The notes under the pieces: model-generated
Seen by the model: only the letters and a program-made list of their open reading frames with translations
What the model was told of the DNA's origin: nothing
Database searches by the model: none
NCBI RefSeq assembly: GCF_035440685.1
Contig: NZ_DAORMW010000027.1
Strand: one strand, 5' to 3'
DNA: 64,000 nucleotides
Origin: Accumulibacter appositus
GTDB taxonomy: Bacteria > Pseudomonadota > Gammaproteobacteria > Burkholderiales > Rhodocyclaceae
In this document: in pieces, positions 53,501-62,094 of the stretch
How positions within the stretch are numbered: position 1 is the first letter of the stretch
How the letters are laid out: the number at the start of each line of letters is the position of its first letter
Translations under genes and position numbers: made by a program

Positions 53501-54439
53501 GTGACCGACGCCCTCTTTGAATCGACGATCAAGAGCCTGCCACTGCTAGGCCGCGGAAAGGTGCGCGACATCTATGCCGTTGGCGAAGACCAGCTGCTGA
53601 TCGTCACCAGCGATCGCCTCTCCGCCTTTGACGTCGTCCTGCCCGACCCGATTCCCGGCAAGGGCCAGCTGCTCACCCAGCTGGCCTGCTTCTGGTTCGA
53701 AAAACTCGCGGCCATCGTCCCCAACCAGATGACCGGAATCGCTCCCGAAACGGTGGTCGCGGCCGACGAGCGCGCCCAGGTACGCGGCCGGGCACTGGTC
53801 GTCAAGCGCCTGCGACCGCTGCCGATCGAAGCGGTGGTGCGCGGCTATCTGATCGGTTCGGGGTGGAAGGACTACCAGGCCACCGGTGCCGTTTGCGGCA
53901 TCCCGCTGGCGCCGGGACTGCGTCTGGCGAGCCGCTTGCCGGCGCCGATCTTCACGCCCGCGACCAAGGCCGCCATCGGCGATCACGACGAAAACGTGTC
54001 TTTCGAACGCGCGCAAGCCGACTGTGCGAGCGCGCTGGCCGACCTCCTTGCCGTCGCCGGCAAGAGCGGCGCCGAGATTGCCACCCAGGCGCGCGATGTG
54101 GCGATCGCCCTGTACACCGCTGCTGCCGAGCATGCCGCTGCGCGTGGCATCATCATCGCCGACACCAAGTTCGAGTTCGGCCTCGATGCCGCCGGCACGC
54201 TACACCTCATCGACGAAGTACTGACTCCGGACTCGTCGCGGTTCTGGCCGGCCGATGACTACCGCGAAGGCAGGAATCCGCCGTCCTACGACAAGCAATA
54301 CATCCGCGACTATCTGGAAACGCTGCCCTGGGACAAACAGGCACCTGGCCCAAGCTTGCCGATGGCGGTGATCGCCGGGACGCGTGCCAGGTACGCCGAG
54401 GCCCTGCAGCGCCTCACCGGAGAGAAGCCTGTCCAGTGA
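53501..54439 (+). CDS. purC: Phosphoribosylaminoimidazole-succinocarboxamide synthase
   Basis: 312-residue SAICAR synthetase of the longer type seen in many betaproteobacteria and fungi. Motifs are LLGRGKVRDIYAVGEDQLLI, TSDRLSAFDVVLPDPIPGKG, EAVVRGYLIGSGWKDYQATG and IIADTKFEFGLD with LIDEVLTPDSSRFWPADDY. It joins aspartate to CAIR in purine synthesis. The start is a GTG at 53501, where the family N-terminus begins. A TATAAT at 53438-53443 is a candidate -10 element. Confidence 0.93.
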   Translation: MTDALFESTIKSLPLLGRGKVRDIYAVGEDQLLIVTSDRLSAFDVVLPDPIPGKGQLLTQLACFWFEKLAAIVPNQMTGIAPETVVAADERAQVRGRALVVKRLRPLPIEAVVRGYLIGSGWKDYQATGAVCGIPLAPGLRLASRLPAPIFTPATKAAIGDHDENVSFERAQADCASALADLLAVAGKSGAEIATQARDVAIALYTAAAEHAAARGIIIADTKFEFGLDAAGTLHLIDEVLTPDSSRFWPADDYREGRNPPSYDKQYIRDYLETLPWDKQAPGPSLPMAVIAGTRARYAEALQRLTGEKPVQ

Positions 54440-54503
54440 CCGCCGCGCACGCGCGGCGCATGACAACCGGCGCAACGGTCGTGAGCGTTGCCCTCAATCC
54501 CGG

Positions 54504-54559
54504 CCCTTTTCCCGCTTGGGGGAGAAGGGAGATGCGTGAGTCGCGGTCGCGACTTTCAC
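54504..54559 (+). repeat. Dispersed intergenic repeat, copy 2
   Basis: Second copy of the structure at 23555-23609: a CCCTTTTCCC stem with GGGAGAAGGG, then CGTGAGTCGC-N-GCGACTTTCAC. It lies between purC and the DUF2189 gene in the same orientation as copy 1. Confidence 0.6.
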
Positions 54560-54585
54560 GCTAGGCCCTTCAGCAAGGAGACCGC

Positions 54586-55359
54586 ATGGGTCTAGAAGCC
54601 ACGTCACCCGAGCGGCGCCGAGCGCCGTTGAATGTTCGCAGCGTCGCCGTCGGCCAGCCCCTGCTATGGTTGGCCGAAGCCTGGCGCGATATGCGCGCCA
54701 ACCCCATCGCCAGCCTCTCCTATGGTCTGCTGTTCGCCATCTTTGGCGACCTGATCACCATCTTTGCCTGGCGCCAAGGGCATCTCTTCATCGCCGCTAC
54801 TTCCGGCTTCCTGCTGATTGCGCCGCTGCTCTGCGGCGGCTTGTATGAGATCAGCCGCCGCCGCCAGGCGGGTCAATCTTCGACTTTTCTGGTATCGCTG
54901 GCGGGCGGTCGCCGCAACGCGCGCGAACTGATCAAGCTGGGCGTCCTGCTGGCCCTCGTCGGATTGTCCTGGGAGCGCATCTCGACGCTGCTCTTCCTGC
55001 TCCTGGCACCGCATATCCCGCCTGATCTACTGAGCTTGCTGGCCGAGATGCCCAAGCTGCCAGAAAACCGCGATCTGATGATCATCTGGCTGCTCAGCGG
55101 TGGCAGTCTGGCTTTGCTTGTCTTCGCCATTACCGTCGTTTCGGTGCCGCTGTTGCTCGATCGCCGGGTGGACTTCATTGCCGCAATGCGCACCAGCCTG
55201 CGTGCGGTCGATGCCAACATCCGCTTGATGATTCTCTGGGCGGCGATGGTTGCAACGCTGACCGTGCTTGGCATTGGCACGCTTTTTTTTGGCCTGATCG
55301 TTCTCATGCCCCTGATCGGGCACGCCTCCTGGCACGCCTATCGCGACCTTGTAGAATAG
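54586..55359 (+). CDS. DUF2189 family membrane protein
   Basis: 257-residue integral membrane protein with about six hydrophobic helices. The N-terminal RSVAVGQPLLWLAEAWRDMR followed by ANPIASLSYGLLFAIFGDLI is the DUF2189/BPSS1780-type pattern, and SVPLLLDRRVDFIAAMRTSL and HASWHAYRDLV are conserved C-terminal segments. No function is known. AAGGAG lies before the start. Confidence 0.82.
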   Translation: MGLEATSPERRRAPLNVRSVAVGQPLLWLAEAWRDMRANPIASLSYGLLFAIFGDLITIFAWRQGHLFIAATSGFLLIAPLLCGGLYEISRRRQAGQSSTFLVSLAGGRRNARELIKLGVLLALVGLSWERISTLLFLLLAPHIPPDLLSLLAEMPKLPENRDLMIIWLLSGGSLALLVFAITVVSVPLLLDRRVDFIAAMRTSLRAVDANIRLMILWAAMVATLTVLGIGTLFFGLIVLMPLIGHASWHAYRDLVE

Positions 55360-55443
55360 CGAGCTGCCAGCACCACCAGGTCAGCCAGTTCACCGGCCAC
55401 GAACAAGCGCTCAGCGCTCTCCTCTGCACCCACGGAACCCTTG

Positions 55444-57531
55444 ATGACTGCCACCCCCCCGTCCGACAATCCCCTCCTCGACTTCTCCGGCCTGCCCCGC
55501 TTCGACGCCATCGCACCGAACGACGTGCAGCCGGCGATTGGCCAGCTGCTCGACGACTGCCGCGCGCTGGTACTGCGGCTGACCGCAACAGGCGCCGCCA
55601 AGACCTGGGACGACTTTGCCGCAGCACTCACCGACGGCCTCGAACCGCTGTCGCGCGCCTGGGGAATCGTCGGCCATTTGCACGCGGTCAATGACGTCCC
55701 CGCGTGGCGCGAGGCATATAACCGCATGCTCCCGGAAATCTCGCGCTTCTACGCCGAATTTGGCCAGAATCTCGAGCTCTTCGCCGGCTATCAGGCAATC
55801 GCCCAGAGCGATGAATACGCACGCCTTTCGCCAGCGCAGCAGCGCATCATCGACAACGAGATTCGTGATTTTCGACTCGCCGGAGCGGAATTGCGCGACG
55901 ACCAGAAACCGCGCTTTCAGGCGATTTCCGAGGAACTCTCGCAGCTTTCGGCCAAGTTCTCGGAAAACCTGCTCGACGCCACCAACGCCTTTGCCGAGTT
56001 CGTAGACGACCAGGCCGAACTTGCCGGCCTGCCAGACGACGCCCGCCAGGCGGCGCGCGAGGCAGCCGAGAAGGATGGCCAAAGCGGCTGGAAGTTTACC
56101 CTGCACATGCCCTCCTACCTGCCGGTGATGCAATACGCCGACAGTCGCCGCCTGCGCGCGCTGATGTACCGTGCCTACACCACGCGCGCCGCCGAATTCG
56201 GCGCTGCCGAGCTCGACAATACGCAATTGATCTACCAGATCCTCCGCCTGCGCCGCGAAGAAGCGCAACTCCTCGGCTACGCCAACTTCGCCGAAGTCTC
56301 GCTGGTGCCAAAGATGGCCACCTCGGTGCCACAGGTGCTCGAGTTCCTGCGCGACATGGCGACCAAGGCGCGCGCTTTTGCCGAACAGGATATCGCCGAG
56401 CTGCGCGCCTTCGCGCGTAGCGAGCTGCAACTCGAATGTATGGAAGCCTGGGATGTCGGCTACGTTTCCGAAAAGCTCCTGCAGCAGCGCTACGCCTTCT
56501 CGGAGCAGGAAGTGAAGCAGTATTTCACCGAAGACAAGGTCCTCAGCGGCCTTTTCAAGGTCATTGAAAGCCTGTTCGGTGTCTGCCTGAAGCCTGACCG
56601 TGCACCCGTCTGGCATCAGGACGTCCGCTTCTTCCGCATCGAAACGCAGGCCGGCGAACTGCTTGGCCAGTTCTATCTCGACCTTTACGCTCGCGAAACG
56701 AAGCGTGGTGGCGCCTGGATGGACGAAGCGATCACGCGCCGCCGACTGCGCTCCGGGTCGACGGCGAGCGGCGACATCCAAAAGCCGGTGGCCTACCTCA
56801 ACTGCAACTTCTCGCGGCCAATCGGCAGCAAGGATGGCCAAGCGCGGCCGGCGACCTTCAGCCATGACGAAGTGATCACCCTCTTCCACGAGACCGGCCA
56901 CGGACTGCACCACCTGCTGACGCGGGTAGATGAGCTGGCGGTCGCCGGTATCCACGGCGTCGAGTGGGACGCCGTCGAACTACCGTCGCAGTTCATGGAA
57001 AACTACTGCTGGGAGTGGAGCGTCGTGCAGGAAATGAGCAGCCATGTCGACACTGGCCAGCCGCTGCCACGCGCCCTGTTCGACAAGATGCTGGCCGCCA
57101 AGAACTTCCAGAGCGGCATGCAGACTCTGCGCCAGATCGAGTTTTCGCTTTTCGACCTGCTGCTGCACAGCGACTTCGACCCGGATGGAGAGCGCAGCGT
57201 GCTCGACCTGCTCGGCGAAGTGCGCCGCGAAGTCGCGGTTCTTGTGCCGCCCGAGTGGCATCGCTTCCCGAACAGCTTCGCGCACATCTTCGCCGGTGGT
57301 TACGGCGCCGGCTACTACAGCTACAAGTGGGCCGAGGTCCTCTCGGCCGATTGCTACGGCGCCTTCGAAGAGACCGGCGACCCCTTCGACCAGGCCACCG
57401 GCCAACGCTTCCTGAACAGTATTCTCTCGGTCGGCGGCAGTCGTGCGGCAATCGAAAACTTCCGTGCCTTCCGCGGTCGCGATCCGCAAGTCGACGCCCT
57501 GCTCAGGCACAGCGGCATGGTTCCCGCGTAG
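55444..57531 (+). CDS. prlC: M3 family oligopeptidase A
   Basis: 695-residue zinc metallopeptidase. The zinc site LFHETGHGLHHLL is at about residue 480, with the third ligand Glu in GVEWDAVELPSQFMENY about 25 residues on. Further family regions are CNFSRPIGSK and FAGGYGAGYYSYKWAEVLSA. It degrades short peptides in the cytoplasm, including cleaved signal peptides. The start codon is ATG at 55444, directly after an in-frame TTG. It is followed at once by the glutaredoxin-like gene. Confidence 0.92.
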   Translation: MTATPPSDNPLLDFSGLPRFDAIAPNDVQPAIGQLLDDCRALVLRLTATGAAKTWDDFAAALTDGLEPLSRAWGIVGHLHAVNDVPAWREAYNRMLPEISRFYAEFGQNLELFAGYQAIAQSDEYARLSPAQQRIIDNEIRDFRLAGAELRDDQKPRFQAISEELSQLSAKFSENLLDATNAFAEFVDDQAELAGLPDDARQAAREAAEKDGQSGWKFTLHMPSYLPVMQYADSRRLRALMYRAYTTRAAEFGAAELDNTQLIYQILRLRREEAQLLGYANFAEVSLVPKMATSVPQVLEFLRDMATKARAFAEQDIAELRAFARSELQLECMEAWDVGYVSEKLLQQRYAFSEQEVKQYFTEDKVLSGLFKVIESLFGVCLKPDRAPVWHQDVRFFRIETQAGELLGQFYLDLYARETKRGGAWMDEAITRRRLRSGSTASGDIQKPVAYLNCNFSRPIGSKDGQARPATFSHDEVITLFHETGHGLHHLLTRVDELAVAGIHGVEWDAVELPSQFMENYCWEWSVVQEMSSHVDTGQPLPRALFDKMLAAKNFQSGMQTLRQIEFSLFDLLLHSDFDPDGERSVLDLLGEVRREVAVLVPPEWHRFPNSFAHIFAGGYGAGYYSYKWAEVLSADCYGAFEETGDPFDQATGQRFLNSILSVGGSRAAIENFRAFRGRDPQVDALLRHSGMVPA

Positions 57532-57556
57532 CGCCCATGACATAGCGAGGTTCTCC

Positions 57557-58075
57557 ATGCACATCACAAGCGCACTGCGTTTCGCCTCCATCGCCACTGC
57601 ATTGCTGACCGCCACGCTCGCCGGCGCGCAAACCACTTACCACTGGGTGGACCCGAGCAGCGGTGTCACCGTGATCTCTGACCTGCCACCACCGCCGGGA
57701 ACACGCGGAGTGAGCGTCAATGAGGCACCGAGCATCGCCGACGAGCAACAGCGGCTGCCCTACGCCGTACGCCAGGCAAGCGCCAAATTCCCGGTCGTCC
57801 TGTACACCAGCGCCGACTGCGGCGCCTGCCAGCAGGCGCGCGCACTGCTCAATGGCCGTGGCATTCCCTTCTCGGAGAAGCGGCTCACCAGCCAGGAAGA
57901 GCTAACGGCGCTTGGCCGGCAACTAGGCGGCGAGGCCGTGCTGCCAAGCATCAGCGTTGGCCGGCAAAATGCCACCGGCTTTGCAGCCCCGGCCTGGAAC
58001 GAGCTGCTCGACTTGGCCGGCTATCCGGTCACCGCCCCCTATGGCTTCAAGCCCGCTGCCCCGCCCGCCGAATGA
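57557..58075 (+). CDS. Exported DUF4124/glutaredoxin-like protein
   Basis: 172 residues. A signal peptide (1-24) is followed by a DUF4124-type segment (TYHWVDPSSGVTVISDLPPP) and a glutaredoxin-like domain from about 78. The redox motif is Cys88-Gly-Ala-Cys91 in YTSADCGACQQARALL, and the fold's cis-Pro appears in VLPSISVG. It would act as a thiol-disulfide protein in the periplasm. GAGG precedes the start. It is the last chromosomal gene before the integrative element. Confidence 0.83.
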   Translation: MHITSALRFASIATALLTATLAGAQTTYHWVDPSSGVTVISDLPPPPGTRGVSVNEAPSIADEQQRLPYAVRQASAKFPVVLYTSADCGACQQARALLNGRGIPFSEKRLTSQEELTALGRQLGGEAVLPSISVGRQNATGFAAPAWNELLDLAGYPVTAPYGFKPAAPPAE

Positions 58076-58100
58076 AAATCGCCAGCTGCGAGTTCAATCC

Positions 58101-58131
58101 ACATCCAACGACGTTTCAATACATCCAACGA
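58101..58131 (+). repeat. Direct repeat pair ACATCCAACGA
   Basis: Copies at 58101 and 58121, 20 bp apart, in an AT-rich stretch right after the glutaredoxin-like gene. Position at the boundary suggests a link to the attachment site or integrase binding. Confidence 0.45.
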
Positions 58132-58209
58132 GCAACACATAATCAACTAATAAACAGCTACATACATCCTAAAACGTCGCATTTTGTCTCATGACGTCGC
58201 GTCAAAACC

Positions 58210-58269
58210 GGGTAGCTAAGTGGGTAGCTAGATGGGTAGCTCGCTGCTAGAATCACTCGCAGCTACCCA
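58210..58269 (+). repeat. Three 12-bp GGGTAGCT direct repeats with an inverted copy
   Basis: Units beginning GGGTAGCT lie at 58210, 58222 and 58234, exactly 12 bp apart, and an inverted copy (AGCTACCC) is at 58261-58268. They lie about 170-230 bp upstream of the integrase start, where P4-type integrases and excision factors usually bind. No tRNA gene or tRNA 3' end was found in the 364-bp gap. Confidence 0.6.
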
Positions 58270-58439
58270 CTTCGCACAATGCATCAGCCGACCACGTCGA
58301 GATCAGCCAAGCTAGGAACGGCGCGGCGAACGTGGGACAAAGGTTATCGATGCGAGGGAAAAGTCGCCACAACAACAGACCCTGGTGACCGGGAGCCGGC
58401 AAGAAGGACTCGATTGATCCTGACCGGGAGTCGGACATC

Positions 58440-59699
58440 ATGGGAACCCAGATCAACGTACTCGACGACATCCAGATAAAGCACTGGGTCAACAAAGGCG
58501 CACCAATTGCCCGTTCCGATGGGGGTGGCCTGACTTTCACCCTGTCCGAGGCGGGAACCGCTACGTGGATACTCCGCTACCGGATGGGAGCCGGCCGCCG
58601 CAAGGAACTGACCCTTGGCAATTACCCCGACTTGTCGCTCGCCAAAGCCCGCCAGATGGCCAGAGAACACAGGGTATCAATCGACAAGGGAGAGGACCCC
58701 GCCGCCAAGAAAAAAGTCGAGAAGATGCAGTCCAAGATGGCCTGGACCGTCCGCGCATTGATCGACGACTACAAGCAGAAGAAACTGGTGACGCCCAGCC
58801 TCGCTGAAGGGACCATCTATTACCGAAAGTGGGATCTGGAAAAAGTCATACTGCCCAAGCTCGGGTCGCTGGAAGTTCGGCACATCACGCCGGCCAAGAT
58901 CGTTCACGTGCTTGAGTCGGCAAAGCGTTCCTGGACGATTTCGAAGCGAATTCTGACTTCGTGCAAGCTTCTTTTTGCCCATGCGTGTGGAAAGCGCTTG
59001 ATTGACTCCAACCCCGCCGCTGGAATCGACCTGATTGCCCTCATGGGAGAACGCCCACCGATTCGCAAGCGCGTGATGCTGAACGAAGATGAGTTGCGGA
59101 CCCTATTGGCCGACATAGACGATATCGGCGTGGAAAACGCCTTGGCCTTCCGGATTCTGCTCGCCACCTGCGTGAGGTCCGTCGAACTGGCGAAAGCCCG
59201 GTGGGAGCACATCGACTTTGATGGTGCAACCTGGTGGGTTCCAGACGATTCCGTGAAGACGCGGAAGGGCTTCCTGGTTCCGCTCACGCCGACTGTCGCA
59301 AACTGGTTCAAGGACCTGCGTGATCTCGCAGGGGAATCTCCATGGGTACTACCAGCGAGGATCGAGCGTCGGCGTCGGCGCCTTGGAGATACCCACGTTG
59401 GTGAAACCACCTTATGGGCCGCTATTTCACGTGCATTCGAGCGCGGTGACATTCAGATCCGAAAATTCACGCCTCACGACACCCGTAGCACGGCAAAGGG
59501 ACACATGCGCAACATGGGCATATCCCGAGAGATTTCCGAACTGGCCCTGAATCACACGTTGAAGGGCATGGAAGCGATCTATGACGTCCGTGAAGAGATT
59601 CCAGAACGTCGGGAAGCCCTGGAACGCTGGGCAAGCTTCATCACGGCGTGCGAAAGCGGGCGGCCGTGGAAGCCGGGCCCGCTTCGGCAGATTGCTTAG
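58440..59699 (+). CDS. int: P4-type tyrosine recombinase (integrase)
   Basis: 419-residue integrase. An N-terminal DUF4102-like arm-binding domain (residues about 15-100: GGGLTFTLSEAGTATWILRY, LTLGNYPDLSLAKARQMARE) is followed by a core-binding domain and the catalytic domain. Catalytic residues are an Arg near 244 (CVRSVELAKARW), the H-x-x-R of HDTRSTAKGH near 346, a His in LNHTL, and a Tyr in MEAIYDVREE. It likely integrates the element whose genes follow. GGGAG lies 10-12 bases before the start. It converges with the Cas4-like gene. Confidence 0.9.
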   Translation: MGTQINVLDDIQIKHWVNKGAPIARSDGGGLTFTLSEAGTATWILRYRMGAGRRKELTLGNYPDLSLAKARQMAREHRVSIDKGEDPAAKKKVEKMQSKMAWTVRALIDDYKQKKLVTPSLAEGTIYYRKWDLEKVILPKLGSLEVRHITPAKIVHVLESAKRSWTISKRILTSCKLLFAHACGKRLIDSNPAAGIDLIALMGERPPIRKRVMLNEDELRTLLADIDDIGVENALAFRILLATCVRSVELAKARWEHIDFDGATWWVPDDSVKTRKGFLVPLTPTVANWFKDLRDLAGESPWVLPARIERRRRRLGDTHVGETTLWAAISRAFERGDIQIRKFTPHDTRSTAKGHMRNMGISREISELALNHTLKGMEAIYDVREEIPERREALERWASFITACESGRPWKPGPLRQIA

Positions 59700-59752
59700 C
59701 TTCGCCAACGTGAGGAACTGATTGGGCGATGTCCGCGATATCCCGATTTTTC

Positions 59753-60307
59753 TCAAAGAGGTATCCGGTCGCATTGCGCTCGGAACGCGCATGTCAGGCA
59801 CGCCTTCTGAGAGTATGACCAGCGCGGCAGAACGCGGCCTGCGAGAACGTCTTCCCGCCTCCTGACCAAGGCCACCACCTGTTCGTCAGTTATCAATTTG
59901 ACGCGATGCGCGGTCGGTAAGGCCCGCGGGGCCGGCGCCTTCACCAACACATACCCGTAGGACGCCACCGACTGCCCCGTCTGCCCCATCACCGCCATCC
60001 TTTGTGCGGACAACTGGATCACGTCCGACAGGCAGGGCTGGTTGCTCCAGCGAGTCTTGAACTCCACCAACACGATCACGCCGGAGGGCATCCGGTAAGC
60101 CCGGTCAAGCTTCGCCACCAGTCCGACCGGCGTGGAAACCCGGAACAGCCTTTCCATGTAGACCAACTCGGCATCCCGCAGCGCTGCCGGTCGTGAGGCC
60201 CGCTCAGCCCGTGCGGCGTGGGTCTCAATTGATCGCCACCGCGCCATGACGAGCGCGAAGCCTACGACGGCAACGGCGCAACCGACACCCCACGCTAGCG
60301 CCGACAC
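59753..60307 (-). CDS. Membrane-anchored PD-(D/E)xK nuclease, Cas4-like
   Basis: 184 residues from a GTG at 60307. Residues 2-23 form a TM helix (ALAWGVGCAVAVVGFALVMA). The RecB-type nuclease core follows: Asp68 in LVAKLDRAYRMPSG, then Glu82-x-Lys84 in VLVEFKTRW, and a Gln in DVIQLSAQRMA. Near the C-terminus CLTCAFRAQC supplies three Cys as in the iron-sulfur site of Cas4. The fourth Cys, N-terminal in Cas4, is missing here. The gene overlaps the CFI-box gene stop by 13 bp and lies downstream of ParR and ParM in one operon. No CRISPR array or cas gene is near. Confidence 0.6.
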   Translation of the reverse strand: MSALAWGVGCAVAVVGFALVMARWRSIETHAARAERASRPAALRDAELVYMERLFRVSTPVGLVAKLDRAYRMPSGVIVLVEFKTRWSNQPCLSDVIQLSAQRMAVMGQTGQSVASYGYVLVKAPAPRALPTAHRVKLITDEQVVALVRRREDVLAGRVLPRWSYSQKACLTCAFRAQCDRIPL

Positions 60308-60768
60308 TTGCCGCCCCCACGCAAGCCTGACCACCACCGAAGCCCCGTCGCTATCGCACCCAAGACCATGCGCACCGGAACTTGCAACGGGGGCCACCGG
60401 CGCAGGACGACGCAGATGCCGGGTGCCCCCCGATAGTAGAGGCGGATCACCCGGCGTCCCCAAGCGCTGGGTCGCAGTGCCTCGTCCCTGAACCGGCGCA
60501 GGACCTCCGTCTGCCAAGCCTCGCCGAACACGCAGGTGGCGATGAAACAGCGCCCCTTCCGGGCGGCCTGCGCGGAAGCCGCCAAACCTTCCCTATAGAA
60601 GTGCTCATGCTCGACCAGCCCGCGTGCCCGGGCTCGCTGCTGCCCGGCCGTACGACGGGTTCCATGGAGATGCTCGAACACCACCAGCCGTTCGCAGCGG
60701 CCCATCTGTGCCAGGTCCGAAGCACTGACCATCCGGCCGCTCACCGGCCGGCGCGATCGCTTGCCCAT
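60295..60768 (-). CDS. CFI-box protein with Cas4-like N-terminal motif
   Basis: 157-residue protein. Residues 14-60 read SASDLAQMGRCERLVVFEHL and then RARARGLVEHEHFYREG, which resembles the beginning of Cas4/RecB-type nucleases, including the first Cys (Cys25). Residues 73-115 carry the CFIATCVFGEAWQTEVLRRF and FRDE...LYYRGAPG pattern of the CFI-box C-terminal domain. A hydrophobic amphipathic C-terminus follows. It has no nuclease residues of its own; those are in the next gene. The start at 60768 is a choice; 60735 is possible. Confidence 0.6.
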   Translation of the reverse strand: MGKRSRRPVSGRMVSASDLAQMGRCERLVVFEHLHGTRRTAGQQRARARGLVEHEHFYREGLAASAQAARKGRCFIATCVFGEAWQTEVLRRFRDEALRPSAWGRRVIRLYYRGAPGICVVLRRWPPLQVPVRMVLGAIATGLRWWSGLRGGGKCRR

Positions 60769-60775
60769 GGCCGGC

Positions 60776-61054
60776 TCACGCGTCGATCGCTGGCGCGAAG
60801 AGGTCGTTGGTGATGTCGCCATTGCCCTCCTGCGCGCTACTTGCGGAAGGCAGATGAGGCGAGCCACGTCCCATCTCGGCGAAGACACCGCTCTGCGCCA
60901 GCAAACCATCGTAAGCCAGCACGCGCAGGCGATTGACCCGCTTGGTACCCTTGTGAAACTGGATCAATTCGTCATACAGACGTGGATGGTCGGCCCGCGC
61001 CAGTTCGAAGACGAGACGAATGGGCTTGGGATCCTTCACATGATCGGTGCTCAT
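60776..61054 (-). CDS. ParR-like small segregation adaptor
   Basis: 92 residues. LVFELARADHPRLYDELIQF and GTKRVNRLRVLAYDGLLAQS resemble short ribbon-helix-helix-type adaptors that pair with ParM actins on plasmids and integrative elements. It overlaps the ParM-like gene by 4 bp (ATGA) in the usual order. Sequence similarity alone is weak; the context decides. Confidence 0.6.
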   Translation of the reverse strand: MSTDHVKDPKPIRLVFELARADHPRLYDELIQFHKGTKRVNRLRVLAYDGLLAQSGVFAEMGRGSPHLPSASSAQEGNGDITNDLFAPAIDA

Positions 61055-62094
61055 TCAATCTCTCCCGACACGCCTTGGGCACGCTCCTTCCCGGTGGCTG
61101 CCATTGAACTGCGCGCGTAGTTCTGCCCGGCCAGCTGAAAACCCCGCACATTGGCGAACATCGGTTCCTTCACCTCGTGGATGCGGTGCTTCGGGAACGC
61201 TGCCTTGACCGCCTTGCGGAACAGGAACGCCCCACCGCCGACCAGGATGATGTTCTGCAGGCTGTGCGGTGCCTCGATCCACTCCTTCATCGTCGACACG
61301 GCCTGCTCGGCGACGGTCTCGGCCAGGGGCAGCAGGCGCTTCATGTCGTACGGTTTCTGGAAGATCATCGGCTGCTTGCCGGTGCGCAGCGCCAGGTCAA
61401 TGGCGTCGTAGTCCCGGTACGGCGAGCCGATATCCTTGGTGATCTCGGCCGCCAACAAGCGCAGCACGTCCGACATACCGCGGTTGAATGAGTAACTCTG
61501 CTTCTGCACGAGGCGCATGCCTCGGGCCACCAGCCAGTCGAAGGTACGCGAACCCGGATCGATGATCAGGCTCTGCTCGTTGCCGATGATCGCCATTTTC
61601 TGGTGCTCGGAGGCGAAGTGCGCCAGCGCCCCTTGCGGCTGAGCGACGGCCATGGCCTTGCCGACCGTCACGACCTTGCCGCCGCCGATGCCGTGCCGGC
61701 CGGTCATGGCCTTCTCCAGCGCCGCTTTCTTGACCGCGAAGAGCGCCACCGGCAGCCCCACCACGAGGAGGTCGATGTGGCTCACCTTCATCATGGAGAG
61801 CGCTCCCCTGAGCAACGCCATGTACTCGGGCGTCTCGGTGTATTCATCATGCAGTTGTTTGGCGCGGAAGGTATCAGCGGCGAGGCTCACGTCCGGCCCG
61901 ACCTCGTAGAACAGCGGGCCGATGGGGATGCACACCGTTTTCTTGCGCTCACTCGCCGGCCACGACGGTGAGTCGTCGCTCGACGGATAGGCAACGGACG
62001 GAAAGCTGGCGCAGCGGATGTCGGTACCGGCCGCGGCCGTGACGAATTTGGTGTTGCCGGATCCGACATCGACCGCTCTGACGATCAATTCCAT
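61051..62094 (-). CDS. ParM/StbA-type actin-like ATPase
   Basis: 347-residue protein of the actin/Hsp70 fold as in plasmid ParM/StbA. The phosphate-1 motif is RAVDVGSGNTKFV near residue 7, phosphate-2 is LIIDPGSRTFDWLVARG, and the adenosine motif ILVGGGAFLFRKAV is near 290. Such proteins polymerise into filaments that push replicated DNA apart. On integrative elements they are known to stabilise excised forms. The pair with the small downstream gene supports a segregation role. Confidence 0.82.
   Translation of the reverse strand: MELIVRAVDVGSGNTKFVTAAAGTDIRCASFPSVAYPSSDDSPSWPASERKKTVCIPIGPLFYEVGPDVSLAADTFRAKQLHDEYTETPEYMALLRGALSMMKVSHIDLLVVGLPVALFAVKKAALEKAMTGRHGIGGGKVVTVGKAMAVAQPQGALAHFASEHQKMAIIGNEQSLIIDPGSRTFDWLVARGMRLVQKQSYSFNRGMSDVLRLLAAEITKDIGSPYRDYDAIDLALRTGKQPMIFQKPYDMKRLLPLAETVAEQAVSTMKEWIEAPHSLQNIILVGGGAFLFRKAVKAAFPKHRIHEVKEPMFANVRGFQLAGQNYARSSMAATGKERAQGVSGEIE

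Noticed and set aside
58076..58439. tRNA gene as integration target
   Set aside because: No cloverleaf or tRNA 3' end with a T-loop was found in this gap.
59753..60768. CRISPR-Cas locus suggested by the Cas4-like genes
   Set aside because: No repeat-spacer array and no other cas gene lies anywhere in the window.
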